From contig KB904821.1 in the NCBI GenBank assembly GCA_000380225.1, positions 3,670,413-3,734,412 of the forward strand: 64,000 nucleotides of DNA. Reading direction: 5' to 3'. The translations under genes and the position numbers were made by a program. Shown here piece by piece: positions 8,231 through 16,668 of the stretch (the first letter of the stretch is position 1; the number at the start of each line of letters is the position of its first letter). Under the pieces are notes generated by a model, which saw only the letters and a list, made by a program, of their open reading frames with translations, did no database searches and was not told the origin of the DNA. Source of the stretch: a filamentous cyanobacterium ESFC-1 (GTDB taxonomy: Bacteria; Cyanobacteriota; Cyanobacteriia; Cyanobacteriales; Spirulinaceae).

Positions 8231-9877
8231 TTAATCCTTAACATCAAAGAAAATACTGGCCCGATTAATACCATTTTCCCGGCCGCGACTGCTGAGGGTA
8301 AAGGAATGCAGCGAGTCGAATACAGGCTTGCCGACAAATTCGATCAAGCGGAATAGAGGGATATTGCGGTCGATAAAGGGTTGGGTTTGGGGCCAGTCGA
8401 TGTAAAGGTAGCCGTTGTTGTTTTTGGGGAGTTGGGCGATCGCGTCTCGGAAGTCAGGTTTATCGAGAATGCTGGGGTCTTGGTCTTGGAAAACGAGTTC
8501 TAAGCCCCCTAGATTGTTGCTGAACAGTTCGTAATTGCCGATTGTGGTGTGGACTCCCTTAACTTCGGTTTGCAGGTCGGGAATGCCATTTTGGGTGGTG
8601 GGGGATAGTTTAGTCCAGACGGTGATGGGGCGATCGCCAATGGTAATTTGATTCAAACTCAAGCCTTGGTCTTCGGCTAGGGTGTCGAGGTGGGCGATCG
8701 CGTCTTCGGTTTCAGGAGTGGTATTTTCCGCCACAAACAACCATTGAGAGTTGGGGAGGAGGGCTAGGGCGTATTCGCCTTCTGTCCAGCTAAAAATCTC
8801 CTGGGTGACATCAATTCCCAGGTTTTCGTTGAGGGATACGATTCCTTGATCGATCAGGGGTGCAAAGCCATTCTGAGGCGTGAGGCTTTCGGCCACTTGT
8901 TCCCAGAGTTGCTCTAAATCGCTTCCTGCTGCACTTAAAATGGCACTTTGGGGAATGTAATCTAAGGCCGGGACGGGGGAGGATAACGTCGGAGGGACGG
9001 TGGTATCGCTGAGTAAACCTGCGAGGGCTGTTTCTGCGACTAAACCTTGGCGATCGGCGTTGAGGGACAGGGTTAAGGTTTGCTCTAGTTCCGGGGGTAA
9101 GGGCGTTTTGGCGATCCAGGCAGCGAGGGCGGGTAAATTAACCACACCTACGCCAATGCGGGGGGATTTGATGATATTTAGGGCTTTTTGATAGCCGGGG
9201 GCGCTTTCAAGGCTGAGGTTAGCCGCTTGGACGTTGTTGAGGGCCGATCGCAGGACTTTGGGATGATTGGCAAAAATCACGAAGCGATCGCCAATAACGG
9301 CACTCGCAGAAGTATAGCGATTTTCGGCGGTATTGCGGCGATAAATTAGTTTTACGCCTTTGTAGGTTTCAAAAGTTAATTCTGATTCGGAGGCGATCGC
9401 GTCTCTAGAATACAACCGTTGCAGAAATTCGCGGGCTGCGTCTGGATCGCGACTCGAAGCGACGACAATATAGCCTAATTGCGACCCATTTTCGGGGTTG
9501 CGGTCATAATCGGGGGAAGTCAAAGCAAAAGTAACTTCTTCCCCTAGCCAGGGCTGAATATCTTGCTCGTAGTTGATATTTCTATTGGACAGTAAACTGG
9601 TTTTGAGGCGGTCGAAACGACGGCGATCGCGGCCTCGTTGTCGTAGGGGAACAGCGATTTCGCTAAAGGCTTCAATGCGATCGGGATTCGCTAACAACGA
9701 GAGAACCACCGGAGATTGACGAGGGATAAACAAGGCCGCAGTAGGATCGGTCACGCGACCCAGAGATAAAGACTTGATGGGACTTTGAGCAATAATCCAG
9801 TAAAAAGCACCCCCAGCTACCAATAGGGTAATGAGAACGAAACTGGCTAAAACCAAGAAAAAAGAACGCAACTTCAT
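8231..9877 (-). CDS. DUF3352 domain protein, membrane-anchored
   Basis: A 548-residue envelope protein of unknown function typical of cyanobacteria. The N-terminus MKLRSFFLVLASFVLITLLVAGG is a signal anchor. The long extracytoplasmic part has the DUF3352 pattern: TAALFIPRQSPVVLSLLANPD near the start, EVTFALTSPD, RDPDAAREFLQRL, GDRFVIFANHPKVL, and a second half repeating similar blocks (EYALALLPNSQWLFVAENT, ELVFQDQDPS). The start is ATG 9877; 35 further codons upstream lack coding character. It ends against a heptamer repeat. No neighbour points to a function. Confidence 0.75.
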   Translation of the reverse strand: MKLRSFFLVLASFVLITLLVAGGAFYWIIAQSPIKSLSLGRVTDPTAALFIPRQSPVVLSLLANPDRIEAFSEIAVPLRQRGRDRRRFDRLKTSLLSNRNINYEQDIQPWLGEEVTFALTSPDYDRNPENGSQLGYIVVASSRDPDAAREFLQRLYSRDAIASESELTFETYKGVKLIYRRNTAENRYTSASAVIGDRFVIFANHPKVLRSALNNVQAANLSLESAPGYQKALNIIKSPRIGVGVVNLPALAAWIAKTPLPPELEQTLTLSLNADRQGLVAETALAGLLSDTTVPPTLSSPVPALDYIPQSAILSAAGSDLEQLWEQVAESLTPQNGFAPLIDQGIVSLNENLGIDVTQEIFSWTEGEYALALLPNSQWLFVAENTTPETEDAIAHLDTLAEDQGLSLNQITIGDRPITVWTKLSPTTQNGIPDLQTEVKGVHTTIGNYELFSNNLGGLELVFQDQDPSILDKPDFRDAIAQLPKNNNGYLYIDWPQTQPFIDRNIPLFRLIEFVGKPVFDSLHSFTLSSRGRENGINRASIFFDVKD

Positions 9878-10049
9878 AAACGCGATCGCAATATTCGTCA
9901 GCTTTTCAATTATTACTTGCTCTGGCGCGACTGGAAACTCTCTGCGATCATTTTGCCAGGATGGCAGGCTGTAACACGACACACAACAACTCGCCGCGAA
10001 ACTGCTACCCTGTATCCATAACTCTATTGTTAACTATTGATTTCCCATC

Positions 10050-10409
10050 ATGTCTGATACTACATCTTCTCAACCCATCCCCCAAATCAACGTCAATGAA
10101 TTCTGCGAACAACTCGAAACCGCAGACAGTCCCCCCCAACTGATTGATGTTCGCGAACCGAACGAAGTCGAAATGGCTTATGTCGAAGGCTTTGAGGTGT
10201 TACCGTTGAGTCAGTTTTCCCAATGGTCGGACAATATTCATCAACGCTTTGATGCGGATAGGGAAACCTTTGTCATCTGTCATCACGGAGTGCGATCGCA
10301 ACAGATGTGTCAATGGCTACGCGCTCAAGGATTTACCAATGTTAAAAATATCATAGGGGGCATCGAAGCCTACTCGGTTTATATTAATCCCAGTATTCCC
10401 CGTTATTAG
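10050..10409 (+). CDS. Rhodanese-like sulfurtransferase
   Basis: A single-domain rhodanese of 119 residues that would transfer sulfane sulfur through a Cys persulfide. Landmarks are LIDVREPNEVEMAYVEG (CDC25-like/rhodanese box), then the active-site loop CHHGVRSQQM with Cys at about residue 77, and the closing GFTNVKNIIGGIEAYS. It has no signal peptide and is probably cytoplasmic. hrcA follows after 82 bp on the same strand; I recall this pairing from other cyanobacteria. The Asp-to-Gly hinge and loop length (six residues after Cys) fit a sulfurtransferase rather than an arsenate/phosphatase member. Confidence 0.9.
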   Translation: MSDTTSSQPIPQINVNEFCEQLETADSPPQLIDVREPNEVEMAYVEGFEVLPLSQFSQWSDNIHQRFDADRETFVICHHGVRSQQMCQWLRAQGFTNVKNIIGGIEAYSVYINPSIPRY

Positions 10410-10491
10410 GGTTTTTATCCCTAAGTTAAACTCTGCCAAAACCATTTAGCATCTTTCTTTTTTATTTTCCTTTACGTCAGCGTTTGCGATT

Positions 10492-11568
10492 ATGTCTAAA
10501 GCGCATCAACTCAACGAACGTCAACAAGATGTTTTGAAAGCTACAGTTCACCATTATGTTGCGACGGCTGAACCTGTTGGCTCTAAAACCCTTGCTCAAG
10601 AATACAATTTTAAAGTCAGTTCTGCGACCATTCGTAATGCGATGGGTCGCTTAGAAAAAGCGGGTTTATTGTATCAACCCCATACGTCTGCGGGTCGCAT
10701 TCCTTCGGACTCTGGATACCGCATTTATGTAGACCGCTTGATGATTCCCAATGAAGTTTGGGCCCGTCAAGTCGAACAAATCTACACCACCCAACTCGAA
10801 GGAATGGGTTATTCTTTTGAAAGCTTTTTTCAAAGTGCAGCCCAACTTTTAGCTACAATTAGCGGTCAAATTGCCTTAATTACCCTTCCTCAAAATATTC
10901 ACAACATTCTGCATCACCTCCAACTCATTCAAGTCAATGAAAAACAAGTGATGTTGATTGTGGTAACAGATACCTATCAAACCCAATCCGTGTTGATGAA
11001 TTTACCCAAAGCCCTCGAAGCGACGGGGAATGCTCAATTAATCGACGATGAGTTACAACTTTTGTCGAATTTCCTCAACCACAAATTGCAAGGAAAATCC
11101 CTGTCTACCCTAGCGCAACTGGATTGGGTCGAACTGGATCGCGAGTTTGCTTGTTATACTGATTTTCTCAAAAAGTTACTCAAAGAATTGACGCGACGGG
11201 CTGAACTTCCTGCTTCTAGCCCAATTTTAATTCGCGGTATTTCCGAGGTGTTGCGTCAGCCCGAATTTTGCCAACTCCAACAAGTCCAAACGCTGTTGCA
11301 TCTGCTAGAAGAAGAACAAGACCAACTACTTCCTATGGTGTTTGAATTACCAGAACTTGACGCAATCCAAAAGCGAGTTACCGTCAGAATTGGGGCTGAA
11401 AATAAACTCGAACCCCTCAGCACTTGTGCGCTAATTACTGCGAATTATCATCATCGAGATGTTCCCGTGGGGAGTGTGGGGGTAATTGGCCCGACGCGCA
11501 TGATCTATGAAAACGCGATCGCGATGGTAGAAGCTACAGCCGACTATATTTCCGCAACTTTGAGTTAG
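10492..11568 (+). CDS. hrcA: Heat-inducible transcription repressor HrcA
   Basis: HrcA binds the CIRCE operator upstream of groESL and related chaperone genes and represses them at normal temperature. The 358-residue product has the N-terminal winged helix (LNERQQDVLKATVHHYVATAEPVGS, then SSATIRNAMGRLEKAGLLYQPHTSAGR), a GAF-like middle and the C-terminal VGVIGPTRMIYENAI motif. All are diagnostic. No CIRCE inverted repeat was seen near it in this window, so its targets lie elsewhere. A terminator-like hairpin follows at 11591-11620. Confidence 0.96.
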   Translation: MSKAHQLNERQQDVLKATVHHYVATAEPVGSKTLAQEYNFKVSSATIRNAMGRLEKAGLLYQPHTSAGRIPSDSGYRIYVDRLMIPNEVWARQVEQIYTTQLEGMGYSFESFFQSAAQLLATISGQIALITLPQNIHNILHHLQLIQVNEKQVMLIVVTDTYQTQSVLMNLPKALEATGNAQLIDDELQLLSNFLNHKLQGKSLSTLAQLDWVELDREFACYTDFLKKLLKELTRRAELPASSPILIRGISEVLRQPEFCQLQQVQTLLHLLEEEQDQLLPMVFELPELDAIQKRVTVRIGAENKLEPLSTCALITANYHHRDVPVGSVGVIGPTRMIYENAIAMVEATADYISATLS

Positions 11569-11590
11569 TTTTCAAGACTTAACAATCTCA

Positions 11591-11620
11591 GACCCCGGTT
11601 TTTGCTCAAAACTGGGGTTT
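11591..11620 (+). terminator. Putative rho-independent terminator after hrcA
   Basis: The stem CCCCGGTTTT/AAAACTGGGG (one mismatch) has a short loop and is followed by TTTAC. The arms resemble the dispersed AACCCCGGTTTCT hairpin family of this window, so the terminator may derive from that repeat. Confidence 0.6.
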
Positions 11621-11733
11621 ACTTATGTCTAGAGATAGGTAATTGTCCCTAGGCTTCAATCTCAGGATGGATGAATCTAGAGGGAAAGCTTCATTAAACT
11701 AAAACAATTGCTTGAGTTTAAAAGTCCTAATTT

Positions 11734-13272
11734 ATGACTGTATTAACTAATAAAAATTCAACCATTACGGGAAAACATACTTCCTATTGGATTGATTCAA
11801 CCCTTCCCACGGATTATCCTATCTTACCGGAAAATCTAACCGTAGACGTTGCTATTGTGGGTGCGGGAATTGTCGGAATTACCGCCGCAACCTTATTGAA
11901 AAAAGCCGGAAAAACCGTCGCTTTAATCGATTCTGAGAAGATTGTACAAGGGACAAGTGGCAAAACAACTGCTAAAATTACCGCTTTACATCGTCTGATT
12001 TACAATGATTTAATTGAAAACTTTGATGTCGAAACGGCTCGCATTTATGGAGAAGCCAACCAAGCCGCGATTGAACAAGTCGCAAATTTAGTCACAGAAG
12101 AACAAATTGACTGCGATTTTCGCCGTTGCAATGCTTATACTTTTGCTCGCTACACCGATAGTATAGATAAGATTCACGCTGAAGTCCAAGCCGCACAAAA
12201 AGCTTATTTACCCGCTTCTTTTGTCACCAATACCGAGTTACCCTTTTCTGTTGCAGGTGCGATTAAACTCCCCAATCAAGCCCGTTTTCATGTGCGGAAA
12301 TACTTGCTGAATTTGGCTCATAAAATTCCTGGAAATGGCAGCTATGTCATCGAGAATACGCGAGTCAAAGAAGTGAATCATAGCGATCCTTGTCAAGTGG
12401 TGAGCGATCGCGGTTTTATTAAAGCCCAAGATGTGATTGTTGCGACTAATTTACCCATTCTGGATCAAGGTTTATTTTTCGCAAAAGCTTATCCCAAACG
12501 GTCTTATTTAATTGGGGCTAAAGTCGATAAATCTATCGCTCCTCAAGAGATGTATATCGGGACAGGAAAAGACGATCATTCCATTCGTTCGACTCCCCTA
12601 GATGATGGTGGTACTTTATTAATTGTAGGGGGTCAAGGTCATAAAGTTGGTGAGAAACAAGACACCGAAGAATGTTATCGAAAACTTGAAAACTACGCTC
12701 GTAATGAGTTTAAAATCGAGAATATTGATTATCGTTGGTCTACTCAAGATATGGTGTCCATGGACAAGTTACCTTACATTGGTAAACTGACTCCCACCTC
12801 CGAGCATATCTATGTTGCGACAGGCTTTAGTTTGTGGGGAATGTCCAAAGGGACGTTATCGGGAATGATTTTATCCGACTTAATCTTAGGTCGAAATAAT
12901 CCTTGGGCTGCAACCTTTGATGCAACGCGAGCAACCCCTTTTGTTTCTAAAACTTCCATCAAAGAAAACTTCGATGTCGCAACTCATTGGTTTGGCGATC
13001 GCCTCAAAGGATTTACTGATAATTCCTTTGATAAAGTGAAACCTAATGAAGGAAAAATCTTAAACCTTGATAACCAAAAAGTTGCCGCTTATCGTGACGA
13101 AAACAATCAAGTTCATGCGGTGTCTGCGGTATGTCCGCATTTAGGTTGTGTCGTGAGTTGGAATAATGGTGAAAAGAGTTGGGATTGTCCTTGTCATGGG
13201 TCGCGATTTAGCTGTGATGGAGAACTTTTGCGAGGCCCTGCGGTCAAAGATTTAAAGGCTTACGACGCATAA
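11734..13272 (+). CDS. FAD-dependent oxidoreductase with C-terminal Rieske domain
   Basis: A 512-residue flavoprotein of the D-amino-acid-dehydrogenase/glycine-oxidase (DAO) fold joined to a Rieske [2Fe-2S] domain. The dinucleotide fold VDVAIVGAGIVGITAATLLKK starts at about residue 36. A second conserved region, LPYIGKLTPTSEHIYVATGF, lies at about 345-365. The Rieske ligands CPHLGC and CPCHG lie at about 467-490, with the usual Cys-x-His and Cys-x-x-His spacing. It probably oxidises an amine or amino-acid-like substrate and passes electrons to the cluster; the substrate cannot be read from the sequence. It has no signal peptide. It stands alone, with its own upstream gap of 165 bp. Confidence 0.85.
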   Translation: MTVLTNKNSTITGKHTSYWIDSTLPTDYPILPENLTVDVAIVGAGIVGITAATLLKKAGKTVALIDSEKIVQGTSGKTTAKITALHRLIYNDLIENFDVETARIYGEANQAAIEQVANLVTEEQIDCDFRRCNAYTFARYTDSIDKIHAEVQAAQKAYLPASFVTNTELPFSVAGAIKLPNQARFHVRKYLLNLAHKIPGNGSYVIENTRVKEVNHSDPCQVVSDRGFIKAQDVIVATNLPILDQGLFFAKAYPKRSYLIGAKVDKSIAPQEMYIGTGKDDHSIRSTPLDDGGTLLIVGGQGHKVGEKQDTEECYRKLENYARNEFKIENIDYRWSTQDMVSMDKLPYIGKLTPTSEHIYVATGFSLWGMSKGTLSGMILSDLILGRNNPWAATFDATRATPFVSKTSIKENFDVATHWFGDRLKGFTDNSFDKVKPNEGKILNLDNQKVAAYRDENNQVHAVSAVCPHLGCVVSWNNGEKSWDCPCHGSRFSCDGELLRGPAVKDLKAYDA

Positions 13273-13439
13273 AGAATAGCTGACTCTTTCTTTCGATAGA
13301 GTTCACTCTTGTTCCTGTGGGTCATAATAGGAAACAGATGCAAGGAAGCAAACCGAAGTTATTAAATTAGGTTAGTTTAATTACCTTGATTTGTTAAGGT
13401 AGCAGACTTACAGTCAGTGCGAAAGTTGAGTAATCGTTG

Positions 13440-13475
13440 GTGAAGCAATGACCTCTTTTGGAGGGCTTGCTTCAC
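13440..13475 (+). terminator. Strong hairpin before the coiled-coil gene (terminator or attenuator)
   Basis: A perfect 9-bp inverted repeat, GTGAAGCAA (13440-13448) and TTGCTTCAC (13467-13475), encloses an inner CCTC/GAGG stem and is followed by TTTTC. It lies 168 bp after the oxidoreductase stop and 45 bp before the next start. It may therefore end the upstream transcript, or sit in the leader of the downstream gene. Confidence 0.5.
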
Positions 13476-13520
13476 TTTTCAAGCTTTGTATTTTTACTAG
13501 AAATTTAGGAATATTGACTT

Positions 13521-14309
13521 ATGGCAACATTAGACCGAGATCAAATCGCTGAAGATTTAAAAAAAGTTAAAGAAGAAGGTCAAAGTCGTTACGATCGCAT
13601 TCGCGATATTATGAAAACTGCGGTTTCTGAATCGACTACCGAAGTCAAAGAAGGATCGGGGGAAATTCGCTCAATTGTTAAAGACGCGATCGCGACAGGA
13701 ATTGAAGTTTTCAAAGAAAAGGGTGGAGAAGTCAAAGATGATATTACCGCAGCCATAGAAGGCGCGATCGCGGCTATCAATCAAAAACGCCGTCAAACCA
13801 TTAATACCACCCAAGCCCAAATGAAGCAACTCCAAGGACAAATTGAAGCCGAAGAAGCTGAAATTGTCCAAGAAGTAGACTTGGTTTTAGACGACATCGA
13901 ACAAACTGGGGAAAACCAATCTGACAACATTAAAGAAGCGGTACAATCTGCTGTTTCTCAACTCAAAGACACCGAAGAAGCCGCACTTCTCCGCAAGCGT
14001 TACGCGCAACTCCAAGCCCAACTTTCCGTTGTCCAAGCTAATTTAGCCAACCGTTACGGCGATAATTACGAAGATATTAAAAATTACTTAGACGACGCGA
14101 AAAACTGGTACGAAAGAGCAAAAGCGGAACCGGAAGTTTTTACTGATAAAGTCAAAGAGCGCCAGCAAGAATTTGAAGGTAAACTCAGTAAAGCCGGGGG
14201 TGCGATCGCGCGAAAAGAGAAAGAATTAAAAGGACTTCTCAGCGACTTATGGCATTCTCTGAATGAGATTTTTCGAGAAGATAAAAAGTCCCTTCCTCCT
14301 CAAGAATAG
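13521..14309 (+). CDS. Coiled-coil, Lys/Glu-rich protein of unknown function
   Basis: A 262-residue soluble protein built almost entirely of charged amphipathic helices. It has repeated blocks of the type KDAIATGIEVFKEKGGEV and DDITAAIEGAIAAINQKRR, then a coiled coil (about 90-180) and an acidic/basic C-terminal helix ending in PPQE. The 11-residue-like helical repeats resemble LEA or apolipoprotein-like stress proteins in composition, but no family-defining motif is visible. It has no signal or membrane segment. The leader holds a strong hairpin at 13440-13475. Confidence 0.7.
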   Translation: MATLDRDQIAEDLKKVKEEGQSRYDRIRDIMKTAVSESTTEVKEGSGEIRSIVKDAIATGIEVFKEKGGEVKDDITAAIEGAIAAINQKRRQTINTTQAQMKQLQGQIEAEEAEIVQEVDLVLDDIEQTGENQSDNIKEAVQSAVSQLKDTEEAALLRKRYAQLQAQLSVVQANLANRYGDNYEDIKNYLDDAKNWYERAKAEPEVFTDKVKERQQEFEGKLSKAGGAIARKEKELKGLLSDLWHSLNEIFREDKKSLPPQE

Positions 14310-14406
14310 ACTATTTTATAATACTATAACAACATAATTTTGTAGGGTGGGCAATGTCCACCTTTTTAAGTTTTAAGTATCAAATCCGTTTAATTAGTGG
14401 GGATTA

Positions 14407-14471
14407 AGAACCCCGGTTTCTGGCTTGAAATGTTAACTTGACTGTGTAAGCAGATAAGAAACCAGGGTTCT
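14407..14471. repeat. 65-bp dispersed hairpin repeat
   Basis: The left arm AGAACCCCGGTTTCT (14407-14421) and right arm AGAAACCAGGGTTCT (14457-14471) form a long imperfect hairpin. A copy with the same arms and exactly the same 65-bp length lies at 63407-63471. Half copies occur near 18168-18202 and 38017-38036. Confidence 0.75.
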
Positions 14472-14504
14472 AAAACAGGACAAGCGAGGAATGAGTTGAT
14501 ATCT

Positions 14505-15368
14505 TTAAAATAAAGTAATCAAAGTAACACCAATTAACATAATTCCCGCACCCAGTAAACGCTCCTTAATTCCCGCTTCTCCGAAACAAAAATAACCAAA
14601 CATCACCGCAAATAAAATACTCAACCGTTTAACGGAAATGACTTGCGCGACTAAAGCCAAATCCAACGCTTTCATAAAAGATAACAATAACAAGCCCTGG
14701 CAAATTCCCATCGGAATCAAAGATTGATAATTTTGCTTGACTTGTTGCCAAGGTTTAGAGGATTTTGATAAAGCAATAATTAAAAAAGAAATTGTTAAAA
14801 TGCTGGAATTAAAGGCCGGCCAAAATGTTGCAGAAGAAGTTTGTACGCCAACTTTATTAAAATTACTCAATAAACTCCAACAAAACGCTACCAATAGCAT
14901 TAGTTTTGCCCCTGGATTGTAAAGTAAGGCGCGAAAGGGGGCAAAATAGCCTTGCTTCTTATTTTTGATATTGAGTAAATACGACCCCCCAACAATTAAA
15001 ATCATTCCTGCGATATCAATCCAACGGGGATATTCACCGACAATCAAGGGTGAAGTGATTAAAAGGAATAAAGGCGTAAAAGCCAAAAGCGGAATCGTTA
15101 GAGATAAATCGCTGAGTTTAATCGCACGAAAATATAAAATATTAGCAAAAATTTGAATCCCGAGAATAAAACCCAAATTAAGATAAAACTCCCGTCCGAG
15201 GGTGGGAATCTCATCAATAAAGAAAAAAGGAACTAACACGGGTAACGCGAAAAAACGTGAAGCCCAAGTGACAACATATTCATCAACATTTTTAAGACTT
15301 TGTTTGCTAATCGCGTCTTTAACCGCCGAAAAAAAAGCCGCAAGAACGGCAAATATAAACCAATTCAT
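14505..15368 (-). CDS. EamA/DMT-family transporter
   Basis: A 287-residue inner-membrane protein of the drug/metabolite transporter superfamily with about ten transmembrane segments in two EamA halves. It starts MNWFIFAVLAAFFSAVKDAISK, and the second half begins at about residue 150. The end of each half carries the Gly-rich helix typical of the family (IAGMILIVGGSYLL; LLGAGIMLIGVTLI). The substrate is unknown. The gene is on the minus strand, 7 bp downstream of the stop of trm1, so the two may be cotranscribed. Confidence 0.85.
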   Translation of the reverse strand: MNWFIFAVLAAFFSAVKDAISKQSLKNVDEYVVTWASRFFALPVLVPFFFIDEIPTLGREFYLNLGFILGIQIFANILYFRAIKLSDLSLTIPLLAFTPLFLLITSPLIVGEYPRWIDIAGMILIVGGSYLLNIKNKKQGYFAPFRALLYNPGAKLMLLVAFCWSLLSNFNKVGVQTSSATFWPAFNSSILTISFLIIALSKSSKPWQQVKQNYQSLIPMGICQGLLLLSFMKALDLALVAQVISVKRLSILFAVMFGYFCFGEAGIKERLLGAGIMLIGVTLITLF

Positions 15369-15375
15369 TCTAATT

Positions 15376-16530
15376 TTAAAGTTGTCGGGCTAGATCGATA
15401 CAAGTATGTAAATCGGCATTGGTTTTAATCGCTTCGGGATGGATGTGAGTTGGAGTCGCTAAATAGCCGCGATCTTGTAAACTTTTCATCAGACGATCTC
15501 GCGCTGGAATATCCATTTTGCCTCGCTTACCAATTTCTCCCAAAAGATAAAAATACGGGGGTAACTCGGCTTCAGCTTGCATGATTTCGAGGATTTCGAC
15601 ACAATCCCACCACTGCCAAGTTTGCGCGATCGCCCGCATTTTCTCTAGGGTAGCGCGATCGTGCAATGCCCCCAAACTCATCGGGCCGCTGAGGGTGAGG
15701 GGTTTGTCATCATAAGCACAACTCGCTTTGCCTAATTTGCGCCAATTTATAGTTCGATATTCGCCGCAAGCGTGACAGTAGCCGAGAAAACCATAGTTGG
15801 TAGAACTTAATTGCTTTTTCCTAACCACTCGCACCATCACCCGGTAAATTTCCCCCGAAAATAGCGAGAAAACAGGCTGAATCCCCAAGTCTTGCATAGC
15901 CGCTTGTTGCTGCAACGAACCGAGCAACAACCGCAACCCCTGTTCATGAGCCGCAGGGTGCGATCGCGGCAACGCCCCATAAACCCCCAAACCCCCTTCT
16001 GGCCGGTGTCCTGTCGCCGTCCGACCGTCCGTACTGGTAAGATATAATAGCCCTCCGATTCGTACTGCCATCAACCCTGTATGCAGAAAGGGTGCAGGGG
16101 AACCAAAACAGTCAATATCGACCAAATCGTAGTAATCGCGGCGGTTGTAGCAATCGACCAAAACGCGATTTGCATCCTTGCAAGTAATCTGGACTTGACC
16201 TGACGCGATCGCATCTGCTAAATTTCGATTGATTAATGGTAAGATGTCGGGATTCCCTTCGTTCGCCCAAATCCAATCCGCCTTACTTTCGGCCAGATAC
16301 CGCAACGGACGCACCCCGCACCCCGTCATCGTATCGAGGATTCGTAATTGTCCGACGCGATCGCGCTGCACCCTTGCCGCCAAAACCGCCAGATCGCGTC
16401 CTAAACGGCTACCAGAGTTATAAAACGCCCCGCCTACCTCAAATTTGACCTGACGTTCGGTTTTTGTTTGTCCTTGGTCATTTGTTATTTGTCGTTTGTC
16501 ATTAGTCCTTTGTCCTTTGTCCTTTGTCAT
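15376..16530 (-). CDS. trm1: tRNA (guanine-N2)-dimethyltransferase, Trm1 family
   Basis: Methylates N2 of guanine 26 (and in Aquifex also 27) of tRNAs using S-adenosylmethionine. The 384-residue product has FYNSGSRLGRDLAVLAA, the SAM-binding LDTMTGCGVRPLRYL (about 66-80), the catalytic DIDCFGSPAPFL (family form D-x-D-P-F-G-S) and a zinc-ribbon-like YCHACGEYRTINW (about 250). Trm1 is chiefly archaeal and eukaryotic; among bacteria I know it from Aquifex and cyanobacteria. The only in-frame ATG, at 16530, lies in a heptamer repeat, so the first 25 or so residues (MTKDKGQRTNDKRQ...) are repeat-derived. The next upstream in-frame codon of note is a stop at 16549-16551. Confidence 0.85.
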   Translation of the reverse strand: MTKDKGQRTNDKRQITNDQGQTKTERQVKFEVGGAFYNSGSRLGRDLAVLAARVQRDRVGQLRILDTMTGCGVRPLRYLAESKADWIWANEGNPDILPLINRNLADAIASGQVQITCKDANRVLVDCYNRRDYYDLVDIDCFGSPAPFLHTGLMAVRIGGLLYLTSTDGRTATGHRPEGGLGVYGALPRSHPAAHEQGLRLLLGSLQQQAAMQDLGIQPVFSLFSGEIYRVMVRVVRKKQLSSTNYGFLGYCHACGEYRTINWRKLGKASCAYDDKPLTLSGPMSLGALHDRATLEKMRAIAQTWQWWDCVEILEIMQAEAELPPYFYLLGEIGKRGKMDIPARDRLMKSLQDRGYLATPTHIHPEAIKTNADLHTCIDLARQL

Positions 16531-16576
16531 TAGTTTCGATCGTAGTATTTACCAACAACCAACAACCAACAACAAA
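16470..16576. repeat. Heptamer repeat overlapping the trm1 start
   Basis: TTTGTCC/TTTGTCA-type units (16470-16530) are followed, after a short non-repeat stretch, by CCAACAA units (16553-16576). The first array is read as the N-terminus of Trm1 on the minus strand. Confidence 0.75.
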
Positions 16577-16668
16577 TTTGATACATTGGCATAGGCACGT
16601 CTGTTTTTGGGGCGATCGCCTAGTACACTGTAATATTTGAACCCCCCTCTAAAACTTAAGGTACACGC

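Noticed and set aside
7737-8356. Plus-strand open frames across the DUF697/DUF3352 junction
   Set aside because: Their sequence is translated heptamer repeat (poly Trp/Leu/Val/Gly), antisense to supported genes.
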